A stretch of 64,000 bases of DNA from Mimachlamys varia (taxonomy: Eukaryota > Mollusca > Bivalvia > Pectinida > Pectinidae): the NCBI GenBank assembly GCA_947623455.1, contig OX392534.1, positions 37,825,426 to 37,889,425 on the forward strand, in the 5' to 3' direction. Of this stretch, positions 33,813 through 46,995 are shown in pieces. How positions within the stretch are numbered: the first letter of the stretch is position 1; each line of letters begins with the position of its first letter. Under the pieces are notes generated by a model. The model saw only the letters and a program-made list of their open reading frames with translations, was not told where the DNA came from and made no database searches. The position numbers and the translations under genes were made by a program.

Positions 33813-36366
33813 ACCCTAATTTGGTAGCCTTTTATGGTGTTTTGTCTTCATTAATATTAGTCTAACGATCATCTTACAGATATACTCAATCTTTGGTGTA
33901 TATAAGTCATAAAAAAATAATTAATATTTCCACACATTATGTAAAATAATAACCTGTGTGATGCTTTTACAAAGTACATAGAGTAACAGTTTGTATAAAT
34001 ATTCACTGATACAAAAAATACTTGTAATGAGTCCACCTACCGTATAATGAAGAACTCTCATATTGGTACAGAATGTGGTACTCGTGTATATAGGGAGCCA
34101 GGTCATATCTTCACTGTATACTGGTTAATTCAGAATTCACCAAATAATAATTTTGCATTTAACTTTTTATTGCTTGAAGCTGTTTAATGTATTGTCATTA
34201 TAAAATTTTCTCTGTGGATATATTAACCTTAATCATACAGTGCGCTGAAAAATTCCTGGTACACATTAATTATACTCCTATATCCGATAGTTCTTCAGAT
34301 ATAACACTTACTCCACCCCCACCCCCCTACTCCCCTCCACCCCCACTTTTGGGCATAAAACAACGAAATTTTTACAAGAAAGAGTTTTTTTTTAAAATAT
34401 GTTAATTAACAATTACGAATATTGACTTTTGCATATAGGAGGGTGGGTGTATTACTATAAGCATGAGTTCTTCATTCACATGGATACTTTATACCTGTTT
34501 CTAAGCAACGAACTCTTCTGTAAAGGAGGTAAATATCACAGTGAAGGAAGAAAGTAACATACACCTTTAACCACTTAGCGAATAGCTACCACACATTATG
34601 TAAGACTGTTGTCCTGGTGATGTAGCATTATGATCGGTAGAGTAATCAGATAAATACACTTATTTACGTCCGTGCGATATCAATTCTTACACGCCTGGTT
34701 CTCATCACATCTTTAAGAGTCATCTGCTGTCATAACCATATCACTCATTGAAAGTGTGCTATATAGATTGTCGTTTTCTCATTTAAATTGATGATTTGGT
34801 TGGCTGATGGAAAAAAATATTACAAAGATAGCCTACAAATGATTTCATTTTCAGAACCAAATTGAAAACAAAGAAGCCTTATTACCGTGTACAGTCTCCT
34901 AGCTGTAGAAATGTACCTAAAGAAAATCTGTTATAGGAAAAACAGATCGTGTTGATGGCTACCAACTGTTGTATCAGTTTGGGATTATGAACACAGGGTA
35001 ATATTGAGTTGGCTATGTATAAAAGTACATCTAGATTACGCCATAGAAACAGACTAATAACAGCTTTACTGTGAAGTGGAAAAACTTGACACACTTCAGT
35101 CTTTTCACTGGTGCAAAAAGTTGACAGTGATCCGTATGAAGGGCATGGGCTACAATGTAGACTAGTTGGTCATTTTAGATCAAGATTTGTCTCGGTTTAT
35201 TCGGGTTTGGTTACTGGTGCGGATAACGATAAATGTTATTGTATGCCCTGACCTAGTGTTGACAACCAATGATTTATTTCTGTTTCATACTTGTATCTTT
35301 GAAATCAATTTTGAAAAACTTGTTTTGCAAAAAAAGGTCATTTTATATTTGGCAATGTGTTTGCATTATGCGATAATATGGTATTTCTTATCAAAATATG
35401 ATCCGTAAACCTTCTTTTTGAAACTTTTTCTTTCATATTTTTCAGAAATGAGTTCCTTTAAATGGCATGCCCATGCCAAATTTCAAAAGTCATATTGTCG
35501 CAACTTTAACAAACATTTATCATGGCTCAATTTGTATCTGGCGATGTAAAACGAAAAATCGGTGATCCAGTTCATGAGTTAGCTAACGCTATATGGAGGT
35601 CTGTGGGTGGTGTATTGATAATTGGCTGTGACTTGTATGGGGGACATTGATAGGCAGTATCGTCAACAATTCGGACAAATATCAGACAAACAAGACGTCG
35701 CAGCTGTCAGTAACAATTCGCAACTGTTCTACCCCCCCTTGTACATGATGTGTCGGGGAGGGGCTGAATGCCTTCTTAGATCATGGTGTACTGAATGCTC
35801 AGAAGTTGTGACATTAAATGCTTGTTGGATCCTGTCATGCCAATTCGTAAAGATTTGTACCACTTATTGAATGTTTTCTCACATGGACCAAAAACATATT
35901 TGTGATGTTTGGTGTGTGCAAGATTTCATGTGTTACGTTCTTCAATATTTAGTAATGTATTTTCAGCTTTACAATTGGCTGGTCTTGGGATAGCATTAGG
36001 TCATTTAATCCCGAGGAGCAATAGACTCTGTGATTCAACTCTTAATTGCAAATGTTGTTAAAAATTTTAATTTCTTGAGAAAATAAGTCAAAATTTGGGA
36101 AAATATCCTATATTTATATGTATAGACAAGCAAAGTCACAATTTTGAAAGAAAATGGGGGAGGGGGGGGAGAGAAAAACGGTCATATTTTAAATTTGAAT
36201 TCAGGGAATTTGTTTTCTGTCATTGACGTTTGGCATCAGTTGTAAATTTGTAGTGTCTTTTTGCTGCATCAATGTTCGTGACATGTAACTTTGCAATCAT
36301 TCAACAAAAGAATGATTTTTATAACACTTGCGAAATTAATTAAGTTTATTTTTTTGTATTTTTCAG
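33813..36366. other. Non-coding stretch upstream of the receptor gene
   Basis: No exon is clearly recognisable. Low-complexity tracts occur at 34310-34345 (C-rich) and 36155-36172 (G-rich). The stretch ends in a good polypyrimidine tract and acceptor, GTATTTTTCAG, at 36356-36366, which could belong to an intron of the receptor transcript. Confidence 0.4.
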
Positions 36367-37469
36367 AAGCCTTAAATGTGGGGACCTGCAATAAAAATGG
36401 ATACTATATGCCGGAACAACATGTTGAAACAGAAATGAAAACAGAACAACCTGTTGAGACTGGAATATTTTATGATGGAACAACCTGTTAAAGCGGCTTT
36501 GATTAACAGCAATAACCTGCAGTTATATGCAGTATAAGACAAAGCTGTTCTGAAGGAAATTCTGGAAAAAAACAACCTGTATGCTTTCTTCATGTAAATG
36601 ACAAGAGAAATTATAAAAAATAGGTTTTTCCATTGAAGTTATTTATGGAATATCTCACCAAAGACATCACTCAACTGTTGTCAACACAAAGAACAGTGAC
36701 AGAGGAGCTTTTTTGTTGATCATCAGTAGAATATGATATTGACTGGCCGTCGTGTCGTCAAAACGTCTCCGTGATTACACTTTCATTAATTCCGCTCGAA
36801 AGCACTTCACCCAATGAACAATAAAAATACAATATAGAAAAATTGTGGATGAACTTGAAAGGAAATTCTCGTTAATTAAGAGAATAAACTTTGTCCACAC
36901 AATGTGCACACTATGACAAGATAATTTTCGATAAAATTCAATTAAACTTCAAAGCTTTGATAGGATTTGAAGTGCCGAAGATTTTTAAGTGTGACAAAGT
37001 ACTTTTCTGTGATTGGATATCTGTGTCACAACAAAGGAACAGGATTTGGATGCCATTGTCAGGCCAAGGAAAGTGACGAAAGACGCTGTGAAAAAGGACA
37101 AATTCTATGTAATGTTTGTCTGTCATTGTGAAGTTAAAAGAAAATTACTTTAAGGATATCCTTACATAGTCTTAAATTATTTACATTTCTCCGATAACAG
37201 CTGTTGTTTTGAGGATAAAAGGAACATTTCTCAAAGACGATGCCATAATGCTGAGTTTTAATCACACTTCGATTAGATTTTACAAAGAAACTCCAGTAGG
37301 AGGGAAAAGGCAAAACGATAAATTGACAGCAATTGGATGCAACAGACTGTGATTTTCAAATGATTTGGATAAAAAATTAATGGAGTGGTTAGGATTTTTT
37401 TTTTAATTCCATTAAGATTAATGGAATTGTAAATTTCTAAGAAAACTCTTTAAAAGCAAATTTGTTAGT
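36367..37469 (+). other. Possible 5' UTR of the receptor gene
   Basis: A strong acceptor-like sequence (T-rich tract then TTTTTCAG, AG at 36365-36366) precedes this 1.1-kb stretch, which runs into the receptor start codon. An in-frame TAA at 37419-37421 closes the receptor frame upstream. The stretch contains other ATGs and a degenerate GGAACAACCTGTTGA-type repeat (36410-36490). If transcribed, it would be a long leader with upstream ATGs. No transcript evidence is available, so this is inference from the acceptor only. Confidence 0.25.
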
Positions 37470-39002
37470 ATGCCGGACCAAAATGACAACGCTTCAGATG
37501 AACAATCTTTTTTGTCAGGACTGAATTTGTCCAACTTCAACTTCACATTTCCTGTGAACGGCTCAATTGACTTGTCCAACTATCCGTTCACAGACTTCTT
37601 TGACGATTTCAACTTGAATGAATCCCCAAATGGTGAGCTTGGCTACCAGAAGGATTTGCTCATGTATTACCTCATGGGTATCTGTGGTATGACGTTGTGC
37701 TGCTTGGGAATAATCGGCAATATTTTGTCTGTGATCGTTCTAAGCCAACGGCTGATGAGATCTTCCACATATTCCTACCTCTCTGCTTTAGCCTTGAGTG
37801 ATACGTTCTTCCTCTTTATGACTATGTTACTTCTTATCAAAGACACGAAAAAGCCCGTCAAGTCGGAGATTCGATGGATGGAGCCGTTTTATGTCTACAT
37901 GTTTCCGTACATCCACCCGGCAGCTCTAACATTCCAAGTCACGTCAATATGGCTGACCCTCGCGTTCACGGTAGACCGCTACATCATGATCTGCCATCCT
38001 TTTAAAGCGGAACGCTGGTGCAGCGTGGGACGTGCCAGGAAAGTGATTTGTGGCCTTGTTGCTGCGGGTTTTGTATATAACATTCCACGATTTTTCGAAT
38101 ATAAAGCCGAACGTGAACAGTTCCATCTTCCCTCTGATATCATTGCAAACTTTACGATTCCCTCGCCACTGCTGATCAAGTTGACAAAGTTTGGTTCTAG
38201 TAACCTCTTCCGCGAAATCATACATTCATGGCTTTATCTTATATGTGTAGCTGGGATTCCGTTTTTGGCCTTAGTAGTTCTTAATACATTTCTTATAAGA
38301 GCTGTCCACGATTCGCGTAAGAAAGGACTGCAGCTCAACTCGAAAGAAAAGCGTCGCAATGACACAACCATAATGTTAATCGGTGTCGTGATCATTTTCC
38401 TGTTATGCCAAGGCCCTGCTTTAGTGTCGAGAATGATTTGGGCGTTGGATTTTAACGCAGCTTTCACCTCGCTATCGTGGTATACATTTAGCGAGGTGTC
38501 CAACTTTCTTGTCATTATTAATTCTGCCATAAACATAGTGCCATATTATTTTTTTGGAAAAAAATTCCGGCGACAGTTTTGGCGTACATTTTGTTCTTGT
38601 ATATTGACAAAGGAAGAGATTCGTCGCCTAGCGCGAAGCCTTAGTTTAACAATAGACAATCGCAGGGCCAGCAATATAAGTAATCCTCAGCAAATTACGC
38701 ATTGTCGGGGAGGTGTCGCGGAGGACGGGAAAAAACACAAGAACAGTATCGCCGTGCCACTAATACCCAACGTCCAGCGGTCATCTTTCGAGGAATTAAA
38801 TGTCCCGCCAATAGCATACACGGGAAACCATGACAGTTTCTCATCCACTGGATCAGGGGGCCATGAACTTCCTGACCCGGCTGCATCTGCTGAACCTTGT
38901 AAACTCATGGTGAACCTAGAAACTAACGGGAACTGCGAGATGATAAAACTTGATACAACAGTCTCGTGTGACAAGTGTCAAAACTATAACGCCATACTAT
39001 GA
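37470..39002 (+). CDS. Class A peptide GPCR, FMRFamide-receptor-like
   Basis: The 510-residue product is a seven-helix plasma-membrane receptor, predicted to couple a peptide ligand to G proteins. The N-terminus (1-62) has five N-glycosylation sequons (N7, N19, N24, N30, N50). Helix 1 is about 63-92 with GN at 83-84; helix 2 about 101-123 with LALSD ending at D111; helix 3 about 146-171 ending in DRY 169-171; helix 4 about 189-207; helix 5 about 250-277 with P264; helix 6 about 298-321 with CQGP 313-316 in place of CWxP; helix 7 about 338-361 with NSAIN then IVPYY. C375 and C377 may be palmitoylated; the tail is about 135 residues. The DRYIMICHPF and YNIPRFFEY segments resemble invertebrate FMRFamide receptors. 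No cysteine is at the helix-3 top or in loop 2, so the usual disulfide is missing, and NPxxY is altered. The ATG is the first after an in-frame TAA (37419), with A at -3. The coding region has no intron. The ligand is unknown. Confidence 0.9.
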   Translation: MPDQNDNASDEQSFLSGLNLSNFNFTFPVNGSIDLSNYPFTDFFDDFNLNESPNGELGYQKDLLMYYLMGICGMTLCCLGIIGNILSVIVLSQRLMRSSTYSYLSALALSDTFFLFMTMLLLIKDTKKPVKSEIRWMEPFYVYMFPYIHPAALTFQVTSIWLTLAFTVDRYIMICHPFKAERWCSVGRARKVICGLVAAGFVYNIPRFFEYKAEREQFHLPSDIIANFTIPSPLLIKLTKFGSSNLFREIIHSWLYLICVAGIPFLALVVLNTFLIRAVHDSRKKGLQLNSKEKRRNDTTIMLIGVVIIFLLCQGPALVSRMIWALDFNAAFTSLSWYTFSEVSNFLVIINSAINIVPYYFFGKKFRRQFWRTFCSCILTKEEIRRLARSLSLTIDNRRASNISNPQQITHCRGGVAEDGKKHKNSIAVPLIPNVQRSSFEELNVPPIAYTGNHDSFSSTGSGGHELPDPAASAEPCKLMVNLETNGNCEMIKLDTTVSCDKCQNYNAIL

Positions 39003-40150
39003 CTATGAAAATATTTTATGCCATGTAATAATAAATGATATATTTATATTATATTATGATATTCAATACAGACCACAATCTTCGGAATCAAATTTCGAGG
39101 TAGATGTGAAAGCTCAACGTTACCTAACATTTTCAGCAATATTAATTTTGATCTGTCTTGTGTCAGGGTTATAATGTTTCTGTTATTGAAATATTCTGTT
39201 TTATTCAAATTTCATGTCTGTGCGTCGTCCATGACTTAATTATATCAATGCAGTCCATCCTTCCTTTTCTCTTCCTGTCAAAAAGTTATAAAATATCTCA
39301 TAATGCTTAATACATTTTAAACATCATTTCAAGCCTCTCAATATATTTCATGCATGGGCCCTTTTAAACATATAGTGTAACTTTTTTAACAGAACATTAC
39401 AGCTTATTGAATATATGATCAAATTGTATGATGAATCAGATTTTCTATAGTTTGGCCTTTATATCTAAATTACAATTTCAGGTTCTACTAGGCATACATC
39501 TAAAATGCAATGAAGGGGAGATAACTGTATTTGTGAAAACCTAAGTGACATTTTTTCTATTGCATTGTCTGTAGTGTGACAAGGATCCTTAACTCATTCA
39601 CCCCGAAATTTAATAATAAACTGTATAAATGTTTCAATTGGAAGAGTTCAAATGTATCTTTAGGGGTTAAAGAGTTAAATGCAGGAATAATAACACAGAA
39701 CGGTAATATATATACTGTTACTATAAATATACACTGTTCTTCACCAAGCTGTACTGTATATAACCAGGAAATTTATATAAAATAGAAGCTTAACTTTGTA
39801 AGTCCAATTCTACATCAAATTGGTCACTCAGTTGTTGATGAGTCAACTCATGACTTGGTCCTTGAAATGCTTGTTTTAACTTTGTCCTTGACTTGGTCCT
39901 TGAAATGCTTGTTTTAACTTTGTCCTTGAGATGGTTGTTGTTACTGAATGTATGAATATTTAATGTTTTTCAGTGGACAAAATATTCACCATGACAACAG
40001 ATATAATATCAGATATTATGTATAATTTATTTTTTTGTTAAATGTATATTTGTTTCAGTTGTTAATGACATAACGAAGAGATTAACAATTTCTTGTGGAG
40101 GAAGCTAATCAAGAATTGAAAATAAAAACAATAATTATCGTAAAATTTGT
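39003..40150 (+). other. Probable 3' UTR with poly(A) signals
   Basis: AATAAA occurs 28 bp after the stop (39030-39035) and again at 40121-40126. The second is followed within about 20 bp by a GT-rich stretch (TTTGTGTTGTTTTGTGTATTG), the usual downstream element of animal polyadenylation, so the longer 3' end is favoured. The stretch also contains a GGGAGATAACTG word (39517) and a 38-bp duplication (39851-39927). Confidence 0.4.
39851..39930. repeat. 38-bp direct duplication
   Basis: TGACTTGGTCCTTGAAATGC plus TTGTTTTAACTTTGTCCT occurs twice in tandem, starting at 39851 and 39889, with a partial third start. Confidence 0.8.
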
Positions 40151-43100
40151 GTTGTTTTGTGTATTGTACATATCATAGATATTTGTTTGTACATGTTTGT
40201 TAATCAGTTACTACAGACAAGCTTTACAACCAGTGTTTCAAATGTCCGAGACAACCAATTGTTTCATGAAATTGTGCCTTAAAATTTACAGCCAGTGTTT
40301 CAAAGGTCAAATACAGACAAACGTTTTTCAGTTTTTTCTTTTGTTGGTGATAGGTGCTTGTACTAACCATATAGTTATTGCACACATATATAGTTATATG
40401 TCATTGCCAAATTCTATATGTTATCATAATATTGCGTTACAAACTGTTTAATATCACAGAACTAAAAACTTCCTTGCAGATGGCAGTTCTCTCATCAATG
40501 AATAATCACATATATAATATGTACATTGATGTTTAAATTATGCAGCCCACAAAAAAAATTAACAAGGAATAACTGGTAATGCATTTTCCATCAGTCTGTT
40601 CATTTCGTAAAACTTCAAACAGCTTACTCTACATAATCAAAAAGTTTATATTCATTTTTTTAGGCTAATTAGCTTCCTGGTGTTACGTATTTATTCATTT
40701 TAATGTCACAGAAACCCAGTGTAATTTATCATTTGGTCTGTAACTTGCTGGGAGGAAGGAGACAATACCAACTTGTTTACCTTAATGACCTTGACTCACC
40801 TTCAAGGTAGCAGTGGTAAAATTACTTTAAAAATATTGACTAATCTCAAAACAGAATAAGGAAAATATATTCAGCTTCAACGTAGCATGCTTAGATGAAG
40901 GCTATCAAAAACAATGACCTGCATTGAAAGTCACTCTGGTCAAATAACTCAAACTTGAACTGAAATCTTCTGCATAATCCAAATGTAAAGGTCAATTTGT
41001 CCTACAGCTTGATGATAAAAAATATTGGATCCTGAATGAATAACCTACACTAACTTTATAAGTTATACTATAAAAACAATTTTAATTTACCATAAATATT
41101 TTTAAGGTGTAGAGTAGGAAAATCTTCAAATAAAGATTGATTTTGAATAGAGAAATATTTAGATTGAATTGACCTTATAACATCTATATGAAATGACCAA
41201 TAGATGATCAAATGTGATAAAAGATAAATATTAAAATAAACCTGACTTTAAAACTCTCTGAAGGTCATCAATATGAAATGACCAGTAGATGATCACAAGT
41301 GATGAAGGCCTGTTTGGACTCTTGTTAAACACATTTAAACTTGCATGCACATCATGTCAACATTGTGAAATTTAACATAAAAAAAAAAAGAAAACACAAT
41401 TCATTTCTTTAACCAGCTTGTATTTGCAGTAAGTGAATTTCTCATTGAACAAAAAGCTTCTGTAGAACGTTGGAGATGGCTTATATAATAGTGACAAACC
41501 GGAGGCCTAGTGTTTGATTCCCCTTATCTCTAACAGACAGAGCAGACGACACTTCACACCATCCATCAATTCCTCAAAAAACAAATTGTATCCCTAACAT
41601 TGGCGCTGGTAGGTGAAAACTCACATTGTGTTTAAATTAAGTTACAGTTAGGCTACATGTGAAATAAATTACAAGGCATCAATTTCTTTCAATTTAATAG
41701 TTTTTTTTGTAATTACTGTTTCTATAAAAGTAAATACTGTTGCTCCGTTTTGCAAATAAAGAATAATGTCAGTCGTGATCCCAACAAAATATCTTTAAAT
41801 GAATGTTGCCCTCTTCATCCATCATTCCTAACTAGGGCTCGGGAATTTTTGTGTATTTCTTCAGACGAACGAGATAGAATTTAGTCAAATTTCTATGTGA
41901 AAGAAAAAATGCAAATGATAAAATCAATCAGTTTCAATCTGAAGCATTAAAAAGGACATGAAACTAGTTTCAATTTGCAGTTCATAATTATTTCCTGTTA
42001 GAAGCAGAGAGATGGCGTTCTAAATGAAATCGTGTCTGTATGATTTGGTGCTGAATGACAAAGTCATGAAAATCATGACTGGTTTCAATCTTCCGAAACT
42101 TACATATAAATAAAATTAATCTATGCTGACGTCAATATCAACTTATTAAGAAGATTGTAAATGAAATGACATGTACCGTAAAAGTGCAGATCTTGTGAAA
42201 AGTTAAGATGTTGTGACCTCTGTGCTCACTCTAGCCATTAGCATTTTCGTTATTAACGAAATGAAATGCTTATTTGCTAAAAGAAAATATATGCCTTTTG
42301 CTACTTTTGCTTGTGGAATTTGCATTGAATAAACACTGACTCCCTAAAAATGCATAATAAGAATTGATCCAATTCAATGAATGGTATTAACACTTGAATT
42401 TTGACTCTACTAATAAGTAAAAGTTGCTAAAGGAAATTCTTATTTGCTAAAAGAGAAAAGTGGTCTTTAGTGACTTTTGCTAAAACATAGATCCATATAG
42501 GTGTTCCGTATACAAATTTTAGAAATAAAATTCAACATAAAGGTATTATATTTTCTGACTATGAGGGTAAATTATATTTTCATTTCAATCAAATTATTGC
42601 AAAAGCGCAAAAGGATAATGGGTCAGGCAAAGCCATATAACTTTGTTACAATTATTGATATGCCAAACATATAAACAATAAGTAAACAAAAGTATATTGT
42701 ACATCTCCATATAGCCCTAACATTTATGTACTTTTTTAAATCTTTGCGTTTCAATAATATTAGTATTTTGATATACATTGTAACAAATATGAGTTTGTTT
42801 CTTCATCATTACAACAATGATGCCAATTAAATAAGGTGCTAATATTACAATTATCATGGTTGAGTTCTAAGTAATACTCGTAAATTGTTATAAAATAGAC
42901 ATGTTTAGAAATAATATTCCAATGTTTCAGCATTAAGGTCACAAGTACAAGGTGAATGGTATTTGTTGGTTATATCCTTCATAAGTAATATGATATTTAC
43001 AGGATCCATTAAATTCAGGATAGCTGGAACATTTCCGCAATAAACATGTACATGGTGATAAAATCGTAATTTGCTGTCAAATTACATTATTACATGTTAC

Positions 43101-43891
43101 TGCTACCCGTTGTAAGTCGTAAGTCAAAAATGATTACTTCGGTTTCAGGTTTGCAATTTTAGGGGAATTTATGGTCAAAAAAGCACATTTATATGTATGG
43201 TCTTTAAAAAGCTTCCGAGCTGTCAGCATTTTTTGTGAAAAAAATTCAATGTTCAAAGACACAAGCTCTGGTTTAGACAATGCTTATAATTATAATGATG
43301 ATATACTTTTGATATAGTGTTCTATCTAGCTTACATAATTAGCTTCCATATAGTGCTTAACAATCATAGTACATATAATTAAACTTGATACAATTAACAT
43401 ATATATACATTAATCAATACAATTCTGAGGAATTCGCAGGAGCTGCCTTATCAGGCACCAACTATACTTGTCCCATGCCACCTGGCTAATATCTCCCTAC
43501 GTATGTGCTGGAAACATACTGTGTTCTGTTGGTAGAAGGACCATGTGCTTCCTTGCTCGAATGCTACACAGGCGTTATTTCTTGATGTGAGCTTCACTTG
43601 AAGAAAACTAGCTACACAATCAGCAAAAGCCTGACACCATTTTATACTCCTCCTGGATTTTGGATTGGTGTGGGCTAGAGAAAAACACATTCTTTGAATA
43701 CATTCTAAGTAAACAACGGAAATCAAATTCGGCTACCTGCATGGAAGGCTTGACTGAACTAATCTGCCCATATAAATGCTTGTGTGCAGGCCTGTTTGGT
43801 AATAAAGGGTCCATGTTCCTCCCTCTATAACTAAGACCCCCTCCTGTTAATATCAAGGTCAACAAGATAGATTAGTAAGAAACACTGACCT
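40151..43891. other. A+T-rich non-coding stretch
   Basis: No exon recognised over 3.7 kb. Small duplicated words occur (TATGAAATGACC(A)(A/G)TAGATGATCA at 41188 and 41272; TTATTTGCTAAAAGA at 42269 and 42442). Two minus frames at 43451-43865 (91 and 81 codons, different frames) cover a less A+T-rich patch that could be an old coding fragment, but I do not recognise it. Confidence 0.4.
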
Positions 43892-46418
43892 ACACCATGC
43901 CCTGTATTCTATAGCTGACCTTGACCTACACCATACCCTGTACTCTATATCTGACCTTGACCTACACCATACCCTGTACTCTATATCTGACCTTGACCTA
44001 CACCATACCCTGTATTATATAGCTGACCTTTACCTACACCATACCCTGTATTCTATATCTGACCTTGACCTACACCATACCCTGTATTCTATAGCTGACC
44101 TTGACCTACACCATACCGTGTATTATATAGCTGACCTTGACCTACACCATACCCTGTATTCTATATCTGACCTTGACCTACACCATACCCTGTATTATAT
44201 AGCTGACCTTGACCTACACCATACCCTGTATTCTATAGCTGACCTTGACCTACACCATACCCTGTATTCTATAGCTGACCTTTACCTACACCATACCCTG
44301 TATTCTATATCTGACCTTGACCTACACCATACCCTGTATTCTATAGCTGACCTTGACCTACACCATACCCTGTATTCTATAGCTGACCTTTACCTACACC
44401 ATACCCTGTATTCTATAGCTGACCTTGACCTACACCATACCGTGTATTCTATAGCTGACCTTGACCTACACCATACCCTGTATTCTATATCTGACCTTGA
44501 CCTACACCATACCCTTTATTATATAGCTGACCTTGACCTACACCATACCCTGTATTCTATAGCTGACCTTGACCTACACCATACCCTGTATTCTATAGCT
44601 GACCTTTACCTACACCATACCCTGTATTCTATTTCTGACCTTGACCTACACCATACCCTGTATTCTATAGCTGACCTGGACCTACACCATACCCTGTATT
44701 CTATAGCTGATGACCTACACCACACCCTGTATTCTATATCTGACCTTTACCTACACCATACCCTGTATTCTATATCTGACCTTGACCTACACCATACCCT
44801 GTATTCTATAGCTGACCTTGACCTACACCATACCCTGTATTCTATAGCTGATGACCTACACCATACCCTGTATTCTATATCTGACCTTGACCTACACCAT
44901 ACCCTGTATTCTATAGCTTATCTTGACCTACACCATACCCTGTATTCTATAGCTGACCTTGACCTACACCATTCCCTGTATTCTATAGCTGACCTTGACC
45001 TACACCATACCCTGTATTCTATATCTGACCTTTACCTACACCATACCCTGTATTCTATAGCTGATGACCTACACCATACCATGTATTCTATAGCTGGTGA
45101 CCTACACCATACCCTGTATTCTATATCTGACCTTGACCTACACCATACCCTGTATTCTATAGCTGACCTTGACCTACACCATACCCTGTATTCTATAGCT
45201 TATCTTGACCTACACCATACCCTGTATTATATAGCTGACCTTGACCTACACCATACCCTGTATTTTATAGCTGACCTTGACCTACACCATATCCTGTATG
45301 CTATAGCTGACCTTGGTCTACAGCATACCCTGTATTATATAGCTGACCTTGACCTACACCATACCCTGTATTATATAGCTGACCTTGACCTACACCATAC
45401 CCTGTATTATATATTTGACCTTGACCTACATCATACCCTGTATTCTATAGCTGACCTTGACCTACACCATACCCTGTATTCTAAAGCTGACCTTTACCTA
45501 CACCATACCCTGTATTCTATATCTGACCTTGACCTACACCATACCCTGTATTCTATAGCTGATGACCTACACCATACCCTGTACTCTATAGCTGACCTTG
45601 ACCTACACCATACCCTGTATTCTATAGCTGATGACCTACACCATACCCTGTACTCTATAGCTGACCTTGACCTACACCATACCCTGTATTCTATAGCTGA
45701 CCTTTACCTACACCATACCCTGTGTGCTATAGCTGACCTTGGTCTACAGAATACCCTGTATTATATAGCTGACCTTGACCTACACCATACCCTGTATTCT
45801 ATATCTGACCTTGGTCTACAGCATACCCTGTATTATATAGCTGACCTTGACCTACACCATACCCTGTATTCTATATCTGACCTTGGTCTACACCATACCC
45901 TGTATTATATAGCTGACCTTGACCTACACCATACCCTGTATTCTATATCTGACCTTGACCTACACCGTACCCTTTATTATATAGCTGACCTTTACCTACA
46001 CCATACCCTGTATTCTATATCTGACCTTGACCTACACCATACCCTGTATTCTATAGCTGATGACCTACACCATTCCCTATATTCTATATCTGACCTTGAC
46101 CTACACCATACCGTGTATTCTATATCTGACCTTGACCTTACACCATACCCTGTATTCTATAGCTGATGACCTACACCATACCCTGTATTCTATAGCTGAT
46201 GACCTACACCATACCCTGTATTCTATAGCTGACCTTGACCTACACCATACCCTGTATTCTATATCTGACCTTGACCTACACCATACCCTGTATTCTATAT
46301 CTGATCTTGACCTACACCATACCCTGTATTATATAGCTGACCTTGACCTACACCATTCTCTGTATTATATAGCTGACCTTGACCTACACCATACTCTGTA
46401 TTCTATAGCTGATCTATT
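43892..46418. repeat. 36-bp minisatellite carrying TGACCTTGACCT, about 70 units
   Basis: The unit is CTGACCTTGACCTACACCAT plus ACCCTGTATTCTATAG. Common variants are TGACCTTTACCT (loss of the second half-site), a 33-bp form with GCTGATGACCTAC, and ATAT in place of ATAG. TGACCTTGACCT is the complement of AGGTCAAGGTCA, two nuclear-receptor half-sites with no spacer. Because 36 is a multiple of three, a 682-codon frame (44118-46166) stays open as a by-product; it ends where one extra base occurs near 46140. Confidence 0.95.
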
Positions 46419-46697
46419 TCTAGTGGAATTGGATTCCAAAACTCAATCTGTGTAATAAAAAAGGTAAATTCCTCAAGACAGCATTTGTATGATGTTTGCT
46501 ATGCCATATTCGGACTGATAATCAAGGTGATTCTCCACTTGTGGCGGTCACGTACATGTTGATGTCATCTGGAGATCAAGGTTAAGGAACACGATTTTGA
46601 CAATATTGGCTGTAAATCTGAAGGAGTCAATAGATATGTACCACGGAAGCTTGTTATCAACTCAAAGATACACAGAGATATGGGGTAGGGGAAATTA
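46419..46697. other. Unique spacer
   Basis: Short unique segment between two arrays. No features recognised. Confidence 0.4.
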
Positions 46698-46978
46698 AAG
46701 GTGTTACTAGGGAACGTATAAGTGTTATTAGGGAACATATAAGTGTTATTAGGGAACATATAAGTGTTACTAGGCAACAAATAAGTGTTACTAGGGAACA
46801 TAAGTGTTACTAGGGAACATATAAGTGTTATTAGGGAACATATAAATGTTACTAGGGAACATATAAGTGTTATTAGGGAACATATAAGTGTTATTAGGGA
46901 GCATATAAGTGTTACTAGGCAACAAATAAGTGTTACTAGGGAACATATAAGTGTTACTAGTTAATATATAGGTGTTAC
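46698..46978. repeat. 21-bp minisatellite, about 13 units
   Basis: The unit is GTGTTA(C/T)TAGGGAACATATAA, 21 bp, with variants GGCAACAAATAA and one short unit near 46800. The last units grade into a GTTACTAGTTAATATATAGG segment. Confidence 0.9.
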
Positions 46979-46995
46979 TTAGACATTCCTGTATT

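Noticed and set aside
37944..38536. Minus frames within the receptor gene
   Set aside because: Antisense shadows of a well-supported coding region.
43451..43865. Minus-strand coding exon candidates of 81 and 91 codons
   Set aside because: Two different frames, no recognised motif and no matching splice sites that I can defend. Possibly an old coding fragment but unsupported.
44118..46166. 682-codon ADLDLHHTLYSI repeat protein
   Set aside because: Same reasoning: the 36-bp unit has no stop in this frame, and the frame ends at a chance extra base in the array.
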